Shown here: positions 15,432-24,516 of the stretch, in pieces | Position numbering within the stretch: position 1 is the stretch's first letter | Layout of the letters: every line of letters begins with the position of its first letter | NCBI RefSeq assembly: GCF_017642925.1 | Contig: NZ_JAEPOL010000011.1 | Coordinates: 62,001-126,000 of the forward strand | Direction of reading: 5' to 3' | Length of the DNA: 64,000 nucleotides | From: Maricaulis sp. | Lineage (GTDB): Bacteria; Pseudomonadota; Alphaproteobacteria; Caulobacterales; Maricaulaceae | The notes under the pieces: generated by a model | Databases searched by the model: none | What the model saw: the letters and a program-made list of their open reading frames with translations, nothing else | Told to the model about the DNA's origin: nothing | Made by a program: the position numbers and the translations under genes

Positions 15432-17669
15432 CTATTCCGCCGCTTCGACGAGCTGGTCCATCAGGGCCGGCATCCAGCCTTCCCAGGCCGCACGCAGGCG
15501 GTCGAGTTCGAGCGGGTGGGCGCCGTTGACGCTGATCGCGGTGCCGCCGGCGAGGCCGACGACCTGGACCGGGATCTCGTCCGCCTTGGCATCCTGCAGG
15601 ATGGCGATGGCGTCTTCCTTCCGGGCGGCGATCAGATAGCGCGACTGGTCCTCGCCGAAGAGGAAGCCGTGCATCGGCGGATTGGCGCCCTCATGGGCCA
15701 GCTTGATGCCGCAATCCGAGGCCAGGGCCATATCGGCCGCGGCGCAGGCGAGGCCGCCATCGGAAATATCGTGACAGGCCGTCAGGCGGCCGGTGCGGAT
15801 CTGGCCGCGCACGAAATCGCCATTGGCCTTCTCCGCGTCCAGATCGACATGCGGTGCGTCGCCATCCTCGCGGTCCTCGATGACCTTGAGATAAACCGAA
15901 GCGCCCATCACGCCCTGGGTCTCGCCGACCACGAGCAGGATATCGCCGTCCTTCATGCCGCCGAAACCGGCCCGCTTGTCGATATCCGGGATCAGGCCGA
16001 CACCGCCGATCGCCGGAGTCGGCGGAATGGCGGCACCATTGGTCTCGTTGTAGAGGCTGACATTGCCGGATACGACCGGGAAGCCGAGCGTGGCGCAGGC
16101 CATCGCCATGCCGTCGATACAGCCGACGAACTGGCCCATGATCTCCTCGCGCTCGGGATTGCCGAAATTCAGGCAGTCGGTGATCGCGATCGGGTCGGCG
16201 CCGGTGGCGGTCAGATTGCGCCAGGCTTCGGCCACGGCCTGCTTGCCGCCCTCGAACGGGTGGGCATAGCAATAGCGCGGTGTGCAGTCGGTGGTGATGG
16301 CCAGCGCCTTGTTGGTGCCGTGCACGCGCACAATGGCCGCGTCGGACGGATCCTCGGAGGAGGCCGCCGTATCCGCCATCACGTGGCGGTCATACTGTTT
16401 CCAGATCCATGACTTGGAGGCCATGTCCGGCGAGGCCATCAGCTTCAAGAGAACTTCGCCCATGTGATCGGGCTGGGCGATGTCTTTGGCGTGGATCTGG
16501 GCGCGCACTTCCGGTGCGAAATAGGGGCGCTCGTATTTCGGCGCATCGTCGGCCAGCGGTGCGACCGGGATGTCGCACACGGTCTCGCCCTTGTGGGTCA
16601 GCACCATGCGGCCGGTATCGGTCGTCTCGCCGATCACGGCGACATCGAGTTCCCATTTGCGGAAGATCTCGTGGGCAACGTCCTCGCGGCCCGGCTTCAT
16701 GATGACCAGCATGCGTTCCTGGCTTTCCGAGAGCATCATCTCGTAGGCCGTCATATTGGCTTCGCGCTGGGGCACCTTGTCCATGTCCAGATGGATGCCG
16801 ATCCCGCCCTTGTCGGCCATCTCGACCGAGGAGGAGGTGAGGCCGGCCGCGCCCATGTCCTGGATGGCGGCGATGGCATCGGTCGCCATCAGTTCGAGGC
16901 AGGCCTCGATCAGTTTTTTCTCGACGAAGGGGTCGCCGACCTGGACGGTGGGACGCTTCTCCTCGGAGGCATCGTCGAACTCGGCCGAGGCCATGGTGGC
17001 ACCGTGGATGCCGTCGCGGCCTGTCTTGGAGCCGACATAGACGATCGGCTGGCCCGGCTCGGCGCCGCGGGCGTAGAAGATCTTGTCTGCATCGGCCAGG
17101 CCCACCGCCATCGCGTTGACCAGGATATTGCCGTTATAGCCGGCGTGGAAATTCGTCTCGCCGCCGACCGTCGGCACGCCGACGCAATTGCCATAGCCGC
17201 CGATGCCGGCGACCACGCCGGAGACCAGCTGGCGCGTCTTGGGATGATCCGGTGCACCGAAGCGCAGCGCATTCATCAGCGCCACCGGGCGTGCGCCCAT
17301 GGTGAAGACGTCGCGCAGGATGCCGCCCACACCCGTCGCCGCACCCTGATAGGGCTCGATGAAGGAGGGGTGGTTGTGGCTTTCCATCTTGAAGATGGCG
17401 GCCTGGCCGTCGCCGATATCGATCACGCCGGCATTCTCGCCCGGGCCCTGGATCACCTTTTCGCCATCCGTCGGCAGCCGGCCCAGATGGGCGCGCGAGG
17501 ACTTGTAGGAACAGTGTTCCGACCACATGACCGAGAAAATGCCCAGTTCCACGAGGTTGGGCGCCCGGCCCAGACGGTCGAGGATGATGGCGTATTCTTC
17601 GTCATTGATGCCGTGCTCGGCGACGATCTCGGCGGTGATGCCTTCGGCGTATTGGGTCATGTCGCTCAC
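15432..17669 (-). CDS. purL: Phosphoribosylformylglycinamidine synthase subunit PurL
   Basis: This 745-residue protein is the usual length of small-type PurL. It is the ATP-dependent synthetase subunit that turns FGAR into FGAM in purine synthesis, using ammonia from PurQ and bridged by PurS. Conserved stretches include the [13 protein letters not shown] start, [23 protein letters not shown] in parts ([15 protein letters not shown]), and [26 protein letters not shown]-type residues. The GTG at 17669 overlaps the purQ stop by four bases and follows GGGAG; an ATG three codons later is possible. Confidence 0.97.
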   Translation of the reverse strand: MSDMTQYAEGITAEIVAEHGINDEEYAIILDRLGRAPNLVELGIFSVMWSEHCSYKSSRAHLGRLPTDGEKVIQGPGENAGVIDIGDGQAAIFKMESHNHPSFIEPYQGAATGVGGILRDVFTMGARPVALMNALRFGAPDHPKTRQLVSGVVAGIGGYGNCVGVPTVGGETNFHAGYNGNILVNAMAVGLADADKIFYARGAEPGQPIVYVGSKTGRDGIHGATMASAEFDDASEEKRPTVQVGDPFVEKKLIEACLELMATDAIAAIQDMGAAGLTSSSVEMADKGGIGIHLDMDKVPQREANMTAYEMMLSESQERMLVIMKPGREDVAHEIFRKWELDVAVIGETTDTGRMVLTHKGETVCDIPVAPLADDAPKYERPYFAPEVRAQIHAKDIAQPDHMGEVLLKLMASPDMASKSWIWKQYDRHVMADTAASSEDPSDAAIVRVHGTNKALAITTDCTPRYCYAHPFEGGKQAVAEAWRNLTATGADPIAITDCLNFGNPEREEIMGQFVGCIDGMAMACATLGFPVVSGNVSLYNETNGAAIPPTPAIGGVGLIPDIDKRAGFGGMKDGDILLVVGETQGVMGASVYLKVIEDREDGDAPHVDLDAEKANGDFVRGQIRTGRLTACHDISDGGLACAAADMALASDCGIKLAHEGANPPMHGFLFGEDQSRYLIAARKEDAIAILQDAKADEIPVQVVGLAGGTAISVNGAHPLELDRLRAAWEGWMPALMDQLVEAAE

Positions 17670-18328
17670 GCGCTCCCGAGAAGGGATTCAAACAGTTTCA
17701 GCCCGTCCGTGCCGCCGTGCTTTTCGTCCACGGCGCGTTCCGGGTGGGGCATCATGCCCATGACATTGCCCTGCTCGTTGGTGATGCCGGCAATATCGCG
17801 CTTGGAGCCGTTCGGGTTCTTGCCGTAGCGGAAGATCACCTGGCCCTCGCCCTCGATCCGGTCGAGCGTCTCGTCATCGGCGAAGTAATTGCCGTCATGG
17901 TGCGCGATCGGCACGATCAGCTCGGCGCCGCCCTCATAATGCGAGGTGAAGCGGGTATTGGCGTTCTCCACCGTCAGCTTCGCCTTCTCGCAGACGAATT
18001 TCAGGCCGGCATTGCGCATCAGCGCGCCGGGCAGGAGGCCGCTTTCGGTGAGGATCTGGAAGCCGTTGCACACGCCCAGGACGGGTGCGCCGGTGGCTGC
18101 GTGGGCCACAATCGCCGGCATGATCGCCGAGCGCGAGGCCATGGCGCCGCAGCGCAGATAGTCGCCATAGGAAAAACCACCCGGCACCATCACGAAATCG
18201 GTGCCCTCGGGCAGTTCGCTTTCCTGATGCCAGACCATGGCGGGGGCGTGGCCCGTGACTTTCGCGATCGCATCATGCGCGTCGCGGTCGCAGTTCGAGC
18301 CGGGGAAGACGATGACGGCGGATTTCAT
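17666..18328 (-). CDS. purQ: Phosphoribosylformylglycinamidine synthase, glutaminase subunit PurQ
   Basis: This 220-residue class I glutamine amidotransferase has its nucleophile C87 in VLGVCNGFQ and a catalytic His-Glu pair in [10 protein letters not shown] near the C-terminus. It supplies ammonia to PurL. It is tightly packed: 15 bases after purS and a four-base overlap with purL. Confidence 0.97.
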   Translation of the reverse strand: MKSAVIVFPGSNCDRDAHDAIAKVTGHAPAMVWHQESELPEGTDFVMVPGGFSYGDYLRCGAMASRSAIMPAIVAHAATGAPVLGVCNGFQILTESGLLPGALMRNAGLKFVCEKAKLTVENANTRFTSHYEGGAELIVPIAHHDGNYFADDETLDRIEGEGQVIFRYGKNPNGSKRDIAGITNEQGNVMGMMPHPERAVDEKHGGTDGLKLFESLLGSA

Positions 18329-18343
18329 CTCGGCCGGACCCCG

Positions 18344-18583
18344 CTATTCCAGCTCGATCGAGTAACTCTCGATCACCGGGTTGGAGAGGAGTTTGGCGCA
18401 CATTTCCTCGACCCGGGCGCGGGCCTTTTCGGCATCTTCGCCGGTCAGGTCCAGCTCGATCAGCTTGCCCTGGCGGGCCTCGACGACCTCGTCATAGCCC
18501 ATATTGTGCAGCGCGCCGGCGACGGCGGCTCCCTGGGGATCGAGGACGCCGGGTTTCAGATAGACGTGGATTTTCGCTTTCAC
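18344..18583 (-). CDS. purS: Phosphoribosylformylglycinamidine synthase subunit PurS
   Basis: This 79-residue protein starts KAKIHVYLKPGVLDPQG after a GTG and contains the typical MGYDEVVEARQGKLIEL and NPVIESYSIE segments. It dimerises and bridges PurL and PurQ. The GTG at 18583 was chosen because longer in-frame starts extend into sequence unlike any PurS. It is the first gene of purSQL because purC is now separated by a gene on the other strand. Confidence 0.95.
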   Translation of the reverse strand: MKAKIHVYLKPGVLDPQGAAVAGALHNMGYDEVVEARQGKLIELDLTGEDAEKARARVEEMCAKLLSNPVIESYSIELE

Positions 18584-18947
18584 GGGCTCGACTCGCTTTT
18601 CAGGGCCTGAAATTCGCGCCCTCAATAAAGCGACACGGGCTCCGGCGCAATTGACAAGGGGGTCGAGTTTCAGTGGAGGAATGGTCTCCCGGTTCAGGCT
18701 CACAGTGCAAATCGATCGAGGGGCCGCCAGCGCGGGGCACTGCTGGCAACGCAAACGACGGCCATTTTCCACAGCGCTCACAGCAGCCGTGGGTGCGGTG
18801 TTTCTGCATGGTGGTCCCCGGCGATGCCTTTTAAAGACATTCGCGGCTATCCGGGCTGCAGCAGAATGCCGGCCGGCGCCGGTGATTGACTCTCGGTGGC
18901 TGGCGTTTTCTATCGGCCGTCGGTGGCGACACGATGCGGGGCTTTCT
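18584..18947. other. 364-bp gap between purS and the sulfotransferase-like gene
   Basis: No gene is supported here. It holds a plausible purS promoter (18622-18650, minus strand). Otherwise it is GC-rich sequence with an in-frame extension of the sulfotransferase reading frame back to 18651, which shows no homologous or signal-like features. Confidence 0.5.
18622..18650 (-). promoter_or_regulatory. Candidate sigma70 promoter for purSQL
   Basis: On the minus strand, TTGCGC (18650-18645) and TATTGA (18627-18622) are separated by 17 bases, with initiation expected about 30 bases before the purS start. It would supply the promoter needed after separation from purC. Confidence 0.35.
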
Positions 18948-19946
18948 GTGGCATTCTCAAGGGCGTTGAAGGTTGTTCTTCATATTGGCCGGCACAAGAC
19001 CGGCACATCAAGCGTGCAGAGGTATCTCAGCAAGAACAGGGAAGCGCTGAAGCGGGACGGTGTTCTGTATCCCGATCTTGGCATTCTCTCGGGCCGGATC
19101 GAGATCGCTCATCACGAACTTGCCCACGCGCTACAGAGGGGCGACACAACCGCGATAGAGGCCATTTTCAGAGAAATCGAACGGCAGCAAAACGAAACGA
19201 ACTCGAGCATTTTGGTGCTCAGTAGCGAATCATTTCAAAATATTAAAGACAGTTCGATCATAAAATCTATGTTTTCTGATCATCATTTATATACAATTTG
19301 TTATTTGAGGGAAATTGTTGGTTATTATTGTTCAAGCTACGCGCAATTTGTTCACGCGAATGACTATTTCGCGGACCCGTCTTCCTATTTGAAGATGTTT
19401 GATACTCGTTTGGGTGATTTTGTAAGTGCTTGGTCCGGGTTTTCGCAGAGTTCCTGCTTCCGTTATTTTAACAAAAGCGTCCTGATAGGAGAGGATGTAG
19501 TTCAGGATTTTTGTCATCACGCCGGGATTCCGTACTATCCATCACCTGTTCTGGATAGTTGGGAGAGCAATGTGAGTATTGGTGGCAATTTGTTGTATTT
19601 TAAGTTGGTCTGTAATGCTCTCGGCGGATTGAGCAAGAAATCATATTATGCTCTTAGCGATTTGGCAGGGAACAAAAAAAGCTTTCGGGAGAAAATACGT
19701 GTTCCGGGCCAGACTCAATCGGAGCTGCGGTCACGTGGATACAACACAGTCCTGAAAAGGGTCACCGGCTGCGACCCGGAATTGCGTGATTATTCGAAAA
19801 ATTCACCTTTTCCCGACTTGTCCAGCCTGCGTGAGGACATCGAGATTATCCTTGATAATGCGGTGGTGCGGCATGACTTCGACAAATTGAGCGTCTCGCC
19901 AACGCTGTTCACGAGGTCGGCGAATTCTTTTTCCCGCGGGGATTGA
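18948..19946 (+). CDS. Sulfotransferase-like protein, AT-rich
   Basis: This protein of about 332 residues begins with a strand-loop LKVVLHIGRHKTGTSS, the 5'-phosphosulfate-binding loop of PAPS-dependent sulfotransferases (HxGxxKTGTxS). A later YLREIVGYYCSSYAQF resembles the 3'-phosphate region (LR...S.Y). The rest is poorly conserved, as in bacterial surface-polysaccharide sulfotransferases. The start is uncertain: GTG 18948 has GGGG at good spacing; TTG 18966 is an alternative. From 19200 to 19750 the sequence is much more AT-rich than its surroundings, suggesting recent acquisition. It splits purC from purSQL on the opposite strand. Confidence 0.7.
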   Translation: MAFSRALKVVLHIGRHKTGTSSVQRYLSKNREALKRDGVLYPDLGILSGRIEIAHHELAHALQRGDTTAIEAIFREIERQQNETNSSILVLSSESFQNIKDSSIIKSMFSDHHLYTICYLREIVGYYCSSYAQFVHANDYFADPSSYLKMFDTRLGDFVSAWSGFSQSSCFRYFNKSVLIGEDVVQDFCHHAGIPYYPSPVLDSWESNVSIGGNLLYFKLVCNALGGLSKKSYYALSDLAGNKKSFREKIRVPGQTQSELRSRGYNTVLKRVTGCDPELRDYSKNSPFPDLSSLREDIEIILDNAVVRHDFDKLSVSPTLFTRSANSFSRGD

Positions 19947-19994
19947 TCGCCGGCTATCTCGTCGCGCTGAAACCGGAAGGTGCTTGCGGATCAG

Positions 19995-20024
19995 CCCGCC
20001 TCAACGGCAAATCGGTGAGGCGGG
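19995..20024. terminator. Hairpin between convergent sulfotransferase-like gene and purC
   Basis: A perfect 9-bp stem (CCCGCCTCA with TGAGGCGGG) is followed on the plus strand by TTATTTCCC, directly against the purC stop codon. It could terminate either gene. Confidence 0.55.
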
Positions 20025-20780
20025 TTATTTCCCTTCGTTTGTCGGCGCCTGGCCGTGTTCCTTCATGATGCCCAGGCGGCGGGCCACGTCGGCATAGGCC
20101 TCGGTGACATTGCCCAGATCGCGGCGGAACCGGTCCTTGTCCATCTTCTCGTTGGTTTCCATGTCCCACAGGCGGCAGCTGTCCGGGCTGATCTCGTCAG
20201 CCAGCACGGTGCGCACCATGTCGCCCTCGTAGAGGCGGCCGAATTCCAGCTTGAAGTCCACCAGGCGGATGCCGGCGGCGGAGAACAGGCCCGACAGGAA
20301 ATCATTCACCCGCAGCGTCATCGCCATCATGTCGTCGATCTCCTGGGTGGAAGCCCAGTTGAACGCCGTGATGTGCTCTTCGGACACCATCGGATCGCCC
20401 AGCTCGTCCTTCTTGTAGTAGAATTCGACGATGGAGCGGGGCAGCTGATCGCCTTCCGGCACGCCCAGGCGCTGGCTGATCGAACCGGCAGCGACATTGC
20501 GGCAGACCACTTCCAGCGGAATGATCTCGACCTGGCGCACCAGTTGTTCGCGCATGTTCAGACGTTTGATGAAATGGGTCGGGATGCCGATCCGGCCGAG
20601 CCCGAGCATGATATACTCGGAAATCCGGTTGTTCAGCACGCCCTTGCCCTCGAGCGTGGCCTTCTTCTGGTTGTTGAAGGCGGTGGCGTCGTCCTTGAAA
20701 TACTGCACGATCGTGCCCGGTTCGGGGCCTTCATACAGGATCTTGGCCTTGCCTTCGTAGATCATCTTGCGGCGGGACAT
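20025..20780 (-). CDS. purC: SAICAR synthetase
   Basis: This 251-residue protein is full length. It begins [18 protein letters not shown] with the ATP-binding GKAK loop. It contains [25 protein letters not shown] in parts (IPLEVVCRN), and the substrate-binding [10 protein letters not shown] and [12 protein letters not shown]. It ligates CAIR and aspartate in purine synthesis. It lies in the expected place before purS, but the two are separated by an inserted opposite-strand gene. Confidence 0.97.
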   Translation of the reverse strand: MSRRKMIYEGKAKILYEGPEPGTIVQYFKDDATAFNNQKKATLEGKGVLNNRISEYIMLGLGRIGIPTHFIKRLNMREQLVRQVEIIPLEVVCRNVAAGSISQRLGVPEGDQLPRSIVEFYYKKDELGDPMVSEEHITAFNWASTQEIDDMMAMTLRVNDFLSGLFSAAGIRLVDFKLEFGRLYEGDMVRTVLADEISPDSCRLWDMETNEKMDKDRFRRDLGNVTEAYADVARRLGIMKEHGQAPTNEGK

Positions 20781-21033
20781 CGGCGGACGCTCCGTTGGCG
20801 GTCGGCCCCGTCCGGCGGGGCGGTCGACCTGAAAAGAGAGACGCGGCCCGAATCGAGAACCGGACCGCGCATCGAAGGGGGAAAATATCCGCGTGCGCGT
20901 CCCTCTGCAACGTCTTGCCGCGGTGCGGTAGGATTGTTTCGAGATCGCCGCAGCCTTGTGCGCGGTGAAGATTGATTTAGACCCCCTGCCGAGCTAGTCA
21001 CTCGGGCAAATGGACATCCTCAAGGAGAGACCC

Positions 21034-21357
21034 ATGTCGGGCATCAACGATCGCGAAAAAGGCTTCGAGAACAAGTTCGCGCACGACCAGGAACTCGAAT
21101 TCAAGGCGGCTGCCCGCCGCAACAAACTCCTCGGCCTGTGGGCTGCCGAGCTGATGGGCCTGGATGGCGAAGCCGCGGCCGAATACGCCAAGTCGGTGAT
21201 CGTCGCCGATTTCGAGGAAGCCGGCGATGACGACGTCTTCCGCAAGGTGCGCGGCGATCTGGACGCCCGCAATGTCGAGCTGTCCGACCACCTGCTGCGC
21301 AAGCAGATGGACGATCTCCTCGCCGCCGCCCGCCTGCAGATCCAGAGCGAAGGCTAG
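21034..21357 (+). CDS. F1-ATPase inhibitor, zeta subunit (DUF1476)
   Basis: This 107-residue protein starts MSGINDREKGFENKFAHDQE, the highly conserved N-terminus of the alphaproteobacterial zeta inhibitor that inserts into the F1 rotor interface to block ATP hydrolysis. It continues with ARRNKLLGLWAAELMG and a helical C-terminus. The ATG at 21034 follows AAGGAGA; an ATG at 21010 is poorly placed. Its position next to purC is, from memory, shared with many alphaproteobacteria. Confidence 0.93.
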   Translation: MSGINDREKGFENKFAHDQELEFKAAARRNKLLGLWAAELMGLDGEAAAEYAKSVIVADFEEAGDDDVFRKVRGDLDARNVELSDHLLRKQMDDLLAAARLQIQSEG

Positions 21358-21396
21358 GTCCGGTTCGCGCGCCTCGCCCGTGACCGGGGAGGCGCG

Positions 21397-21840
21397 TCAG
21401 CCCTCGACGCTGTCCAGCCGCTCCACAACGACCAGCCAGCGTTCCAGGGCTTCGCGGATGCGGGCGCGGTCATAATCCATCGTGACCATCTCGAAGACCT
21501 GTCCGGTCTCGCGATCCATCAGGACGAGAAAGCCGGTGCGTCCGGCCAGCTCGTCATAGAGCGGCGCGATGCCTTCGTCCTCGGCCAGGCCGCGCAGGGC
21601 GTCGCGCTGGCCCCAGGTGAAGTTGAACCGCACCCAGCCGATCGGCTCGCCGGCCATCTCCTCGCGCACATCCTCGACCCGCGGCTCCAGCACGCGGCAG
21701 GCGCCGCACCAGGACGAGCGGAACATGGCGGCCACCAGGCGCGGCTCTTCGGCCGGAGCTGCCTCATCCCAGGCAGCCCGCACGAAATTCGGTCCGAGAA
21801 ACAGGGCCAGTCCGGCCAGCACGGCAGCAATCAGTCGCAT
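21397..21840 (-). CDS. Thioredoxin-like exported protein
   Basis: This 147-residue protein has an N-terminal signal (LAGLALFLGPNFVRA) and a thioredoxin-type active site W-C45-G-A-C48. The downstream cis-proline region is not clear. It probably acts as a thiol-disulphide reductase or sensor in the periplasm. The start has a good site (GGAGGAAG). It is transcribed away from the zeta inhibitor gene and towards its stop. Confidence 0.82.
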   Translation of the reverse strand: MRLIAAVLAGLALFLGPNFVRAAWDEAAPAEEPRLVAAMFRSSWCGACRVLEPRVEDVREEMAGEPIGWVRFNFTWGQRDALRGLAEDEGIAPLYDELAGRTGFLVLMDRETGQVFEMVTMDYDRARIREALERWLVVVERLDSVEG

Positions 21841-21915
21841 GTCGATCTTCCTCCAGGACGGCCCGTTTAACCGCGGCGTCCCCGGCGGTCACTGCACGAA
21901 GCGATCACGTTGGCG

Positions 21916-22476
21916 TCATTCCGCCGCGTCCGGCTTTACGAGCCCCGGCAGGCCGTCGATCGACTCGGCATTGCCGGTATAGCGGCGTTCGCGCCAGACC
22001 TCGTCGGTGCGGTGCTCGTTATAGCGGATCAGCTGGTCGCGTTCGCCCTTGAAGTCGTAGAAGGGCACGCCCCAGCCGCAACTGTCGGCGATGCGGTGGA
22101 TTTTCGCGGTGATGATCGCGCGCACTTTGGGGAAGTCCGGGAAGAGGGCCTTTTTTTCGGCAAAGCCCGGATCGTCGAAACAGGTCGCTTCGCCCGTGCC
22201 GTAGAGGCGCAATATGTTCGCCGCGCCCTCGAAGGCGCAGAACATGAAAGTGATCCGTCCGTTCTGGCGCAGATGCGCAATCGTCTCCACGCCCGACCCA
22301 CCCAGATCGAGAAAGGCGACCTCGTTCGGCCCCAGTATGCGGAAACTGTCATAGCCCTTGGGCGAGACATTCACATGCCCCTCATCGCCCGACGGCGCCG
22401 TCGCCACAAAGAACATCTTCTGCTTTTCGATGAAGGCCGCGAGGCGTTCGTCGATCGAGTCGTAAAGCTTGGACAT
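21916..22476 (-). CDS. Pyridoxamine 5'-phosphate oxidase-like (FMN split-barrel) protein
   Basis: This 186-residue protein starts MSKLYDSIDERLAAFIEKQK and has the split-barrel flavin/heme-binding pattern (FFVATAPSGDEGHVNVSPKGYD in parts, NGRITFMF, LRLYGTG). It belongs to a putative PNPOx family that uses FMN or F420; the substrate is unknown. The ATG at 22476 was chosen because the family begins there. The sequence before it (CCCCCTAAATTCCCCCC on the coding strand) has no ribosome site, which is unusual and suggests leaderless or inefficient initiation. Confidence 0.82.
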   Translation of the reverse strand: MSKLYDSIDERLAAFIEKQKMFFVATAPSGDEGHVNVSPKGYDSFRILGPNEVAFLDLGGSGVETIAHLRQNGRITFMFCAFEGAANILRLYGTGEATCFDDPGFAEKKALFPDFPKVRAIITAKIHRIADSCGWGVPFYDFKGERDQLIRYNEHRTDEVWRERRYTGNAESIDGLPGLVKPDAAE

Positions 22477-22521
22477 GGGGGGGAATTTAGGGGGCTCTTC
22501 CCTACAAGCCAACAAACGCAT

Positions 22522-22689
22522 TTGTCATCCCGGCCGAATGCCCCGCGAAGGCGGGGCGCAGAGCCGGGACCCAGACACGCGCTGTTTGCCGGAAGCTGGC
22601 CAGATAGCGGAGAGCGCCGGATCAGCACCGGGATTATGGGTCCCGGATCTCCGCCCGGCTCAGGGCCGGGCATGCGTCCGGGATGACAA
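22522..22689. repeat. Cloverleaf REP-like element (GTCATCCCGG type)
   Basis: The outer arms TTGTCATCCCGG (22522-22533) and CCGGGATGACAA (22678-22689) are perfect. A second pair, CCGGGACCCA and TGGGTCCCGG, lies at about 22564-22573 and 22637-22646. Local hairpins CCCCGC-gaag-GCGGGG and GCCCGGC-tcag-GGCCGGGC complete a cloverleaf. It has the same plan as 15145-15295. Confidence 0.85.
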
Positions 22690-22795
22690 GCATTGTCTGT
22701 GGGGACCGCATTGCCCAAACATGCGTTACCCTGACGGCTTCAGGGCGGGCACGTTTCGTGCCCTGAAAACCCATTGTTCGCTTGCCGAGACGGGG

Positions 22796-22874
22796 CCGTA
22801 TCCGGTTTTCCAGGTCAAGGGCGCCCGGGGCGCCGCTCCGCGGTTTCACCCTTGAGCTGGAAAACCGGATACGG
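22796..22874. repeat. Long inverted repeat with structured 41-nt core (copy 1)
   Basis: Two 26-base arms with one mismatch start CCGTATCCGGTTTTCCAG at 22796 and end CCGGATACGG at 22874, enclosing a 27-base loop. The inner part (TCAAGGG...CCCTTGA, with two GC mini-hairpins) is shared in opposite orientation with the element at 26497-26616, while the outer arms differ completely. The 22477-22948 gap contains no gene beyond the two elements described. Confidence 0.85.
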
Positions 22875-22948
22875 CTTGCTGGCTGTCATGCGCTCTATGG
22901 ATGATTGCGAGCGGGGCTCGCCGCGCCCGTCTCTGGCGTGAAAACGCC

Positions 22949-24250
22949 TTACCCCCCGAACACCCGCCGGAAAATCGTGTCCACATGCTTCATGTGGTAG
23001 GCCTCGTCGAAACAGGCCTCGATCTGCTCGTTGCTCAGAAGCGCGGTCACCTCGGCGTCGGCCTTGAGGTGGTCGACCAGCATGCCGCCCTCATCCCAGG
23101 TCTTCATGCCGTTGCGCTGGACGAGGCGATAGCTCACCTCGCGGCTTGCGCCGGCCTGGGTGAGGGCCAAAAGGACGCGCTGGGAATTGTGGATGCCGCC
23201 ATAGGCATTGAGGTTTTCTGCGCAGCGGTCGGCATGCACGATCAGTTTCTCGATCATGCCGGCGGTGCGGTGCAGGGCGAAGTCCAGGTGCACATTGGCG
23301 TCCGGACCGATGCCGCGCTCGACGGAGGAGTGGGAGATGTCCCGCTCGTGCCACAGCGCCACATTCTCCATCGCCGGTACGACGGCCGAGCGCACCAGGC
23401 GGGCCTGGCCGGTCAGATTCTCCGTCAGGATCGGATTGCGTTTGTGCGGCATGGCCGACGAGCCCTTCTGGCCCGGCGAGAAATATTCCTGCGCCTCGCG
23501 CACTTCGGAGCGCTGGAGGTGGCGCACTTCGATGGCGATATTCTCGATCGCCGAGGCGATCAGGCCCAGCACGGCGAAATAATTGGCATGACGGTCGCGC
23601 GGGATGACCTGGGTGGAGATCGGCTCCACTGTCAGGCCCATCTGTTCGGCGACATGTTCTTCCACGGCCGGATCGACATTCGCGAACGTGCCGATGGCGC
23701 CGGAAATGGCGCAGGTGGCGATCTCGTCGCGCGCCCGCACCAGGCGTTCGCGATTGCGGGCAAACTCGGCATAAAAGCGCGCGAATTTCAGACCCATCGT
23801 CGTCGGCTCGGCATGGATGCCGTGCGAGCGGCCGATACAGGCGGTGTATTTGTGCTCTTCCGCGCGCGTCTTCAGCGCCGCCAGAACGCGGTCCATGCCC
23901 TCCAGCAGCAGGTCGGCAGACTGTTTCATCTGCACGGCGAGACAGGTGTCCAGCACGTCCGAGGAGGTCAGGCCCTGGTGGACGAAACGGCTCTCCTCGC
24001 CGACATGCTCGGCCAGATGGGTGAGGAAGGCGATGACGTCATGCTTCACCTCGGCCTCGATCTCGTTGATCCGCTCGACGTCGAACGCGACATCCCTGGC
24101 CTTCCAGACCGCCTCGACCGCCGATTGCGGCACCACACCCAGCTCCGCCAGCTTCTCCGTCGCATGCGCCTCGATCAGGTACCAGATCCTGTACTTGTTC
24201 TGGTCGGCCCAGATGGCGGCCATTTCCGGACGGGTATAGCGGGGGATCAT
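22949..24250 (-). CDS. purB: Adenylosuccinate lyase
   Basis: This 433-residue protein begins MIPRYTRPEMAAIWADQNKY. The fumarase-superfamily signature is GSSAMPHKRNP, with IGRSHGIHAEPTT and TSSDVLDTC as the other conserved active-site boxes. It releases fumarate in two steps of purine synthesis (SAICAR and adenylosuccinate). The ATG at 24250 follows GGAG; the in-frame ATG at 24271 lacks a site. Confidence 0.97.
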   Translation of the reverse strand: MIPRYTRPEMAAIWADQNKYRIWYLIEAHATEKLAELGVVPQSAVEAVWKARDVAFDVERINEIEAEVKHDVIAFLTHLAEHVGEESRFVHQGLTSSDVLDTCLAVQMKQSADLLLEGMDRVLAALKTRAEEHKYTACIGRSHGIHAEPTTMGLKFARFYAEFARNRERLVRARDEIATCAISGAIGTFANVDPAVEEHVAEQMGLTVEPISTQVIPRDRHANYFAVLGLIASAIENIAIEVRHLQRSEVREAQEYFSPGQKGSSAMPHKRNPILTENLTGQARLVRSAVVPAMENVALWHERDISHSSVERGIGPDANVHLDFALHRTAGMIEKLIVHADRCAENLNAYGGIHNSQRVLLALTQAGASREVSYRLVQRNGMKTWDEGGMLVDHLKADAEVTALLSNEQIEACFDEAYHMKHVDTIFRRVFGG

Positions 24251-24321
24251 CGGCGGTGCTCCGCGTTTCATTGGCTGAAGCGCGGGGGATGCGCTGAAAG
24301 GCGCGTGGGGTCAAGTGGCGC

Positions 24322-24502
24322 GCTTCTTTCCTCCCCACGGGAGTGGGGAGGGGGACCCGCGAAGCGGGGGAGGGGCCGCCGCGCCGTGCGCGGCGGAATG
24401 GCGGAGCCGAGCTCGAAAGTTCTTCGCGGCTTGCAGCCGCGACCCCTTCGACCCGATGCTGCGCATCGGCCCACTTCCCCATTCCATGGGGAAGAAAGAA
24501 GC
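24322..24502. repeat. Hairpin-array element bounded by 16-bp inverted repeat
   Basis: The outer arms GCTTCTTTCCTCCCCA (24322) and TGGGGAAGAAAGAAGC (ending 24502) match with one mismatch. Between them at least six tight perfect hairpins follow one another: CTCCCCAC-ggga, CCCGC-gaa, CCGCCGCGC-cgt, TCGCGGC-ttgca, CCGATGC-tgc and CTTCCCCA-ttcca. The right half resembles the right half of 38932-39137. It fills the gap between purB and the RDD gene. Confidence 0.8.
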
Positions 24503-24516
24503 CAAGCTTTCCAACG

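Noticed and set aside
16464-17828. 454-codon plus-strand frame opposite purL
   Set aside because: purL is unmistakable over this range.
18651-18947. 99-residue N-terminal extension of the sulfotransferase-like protein
   Set aside because: It has GC-rich, arginine-rich random-looking sequence before the PAPS-binding strand that normally begins the fold.
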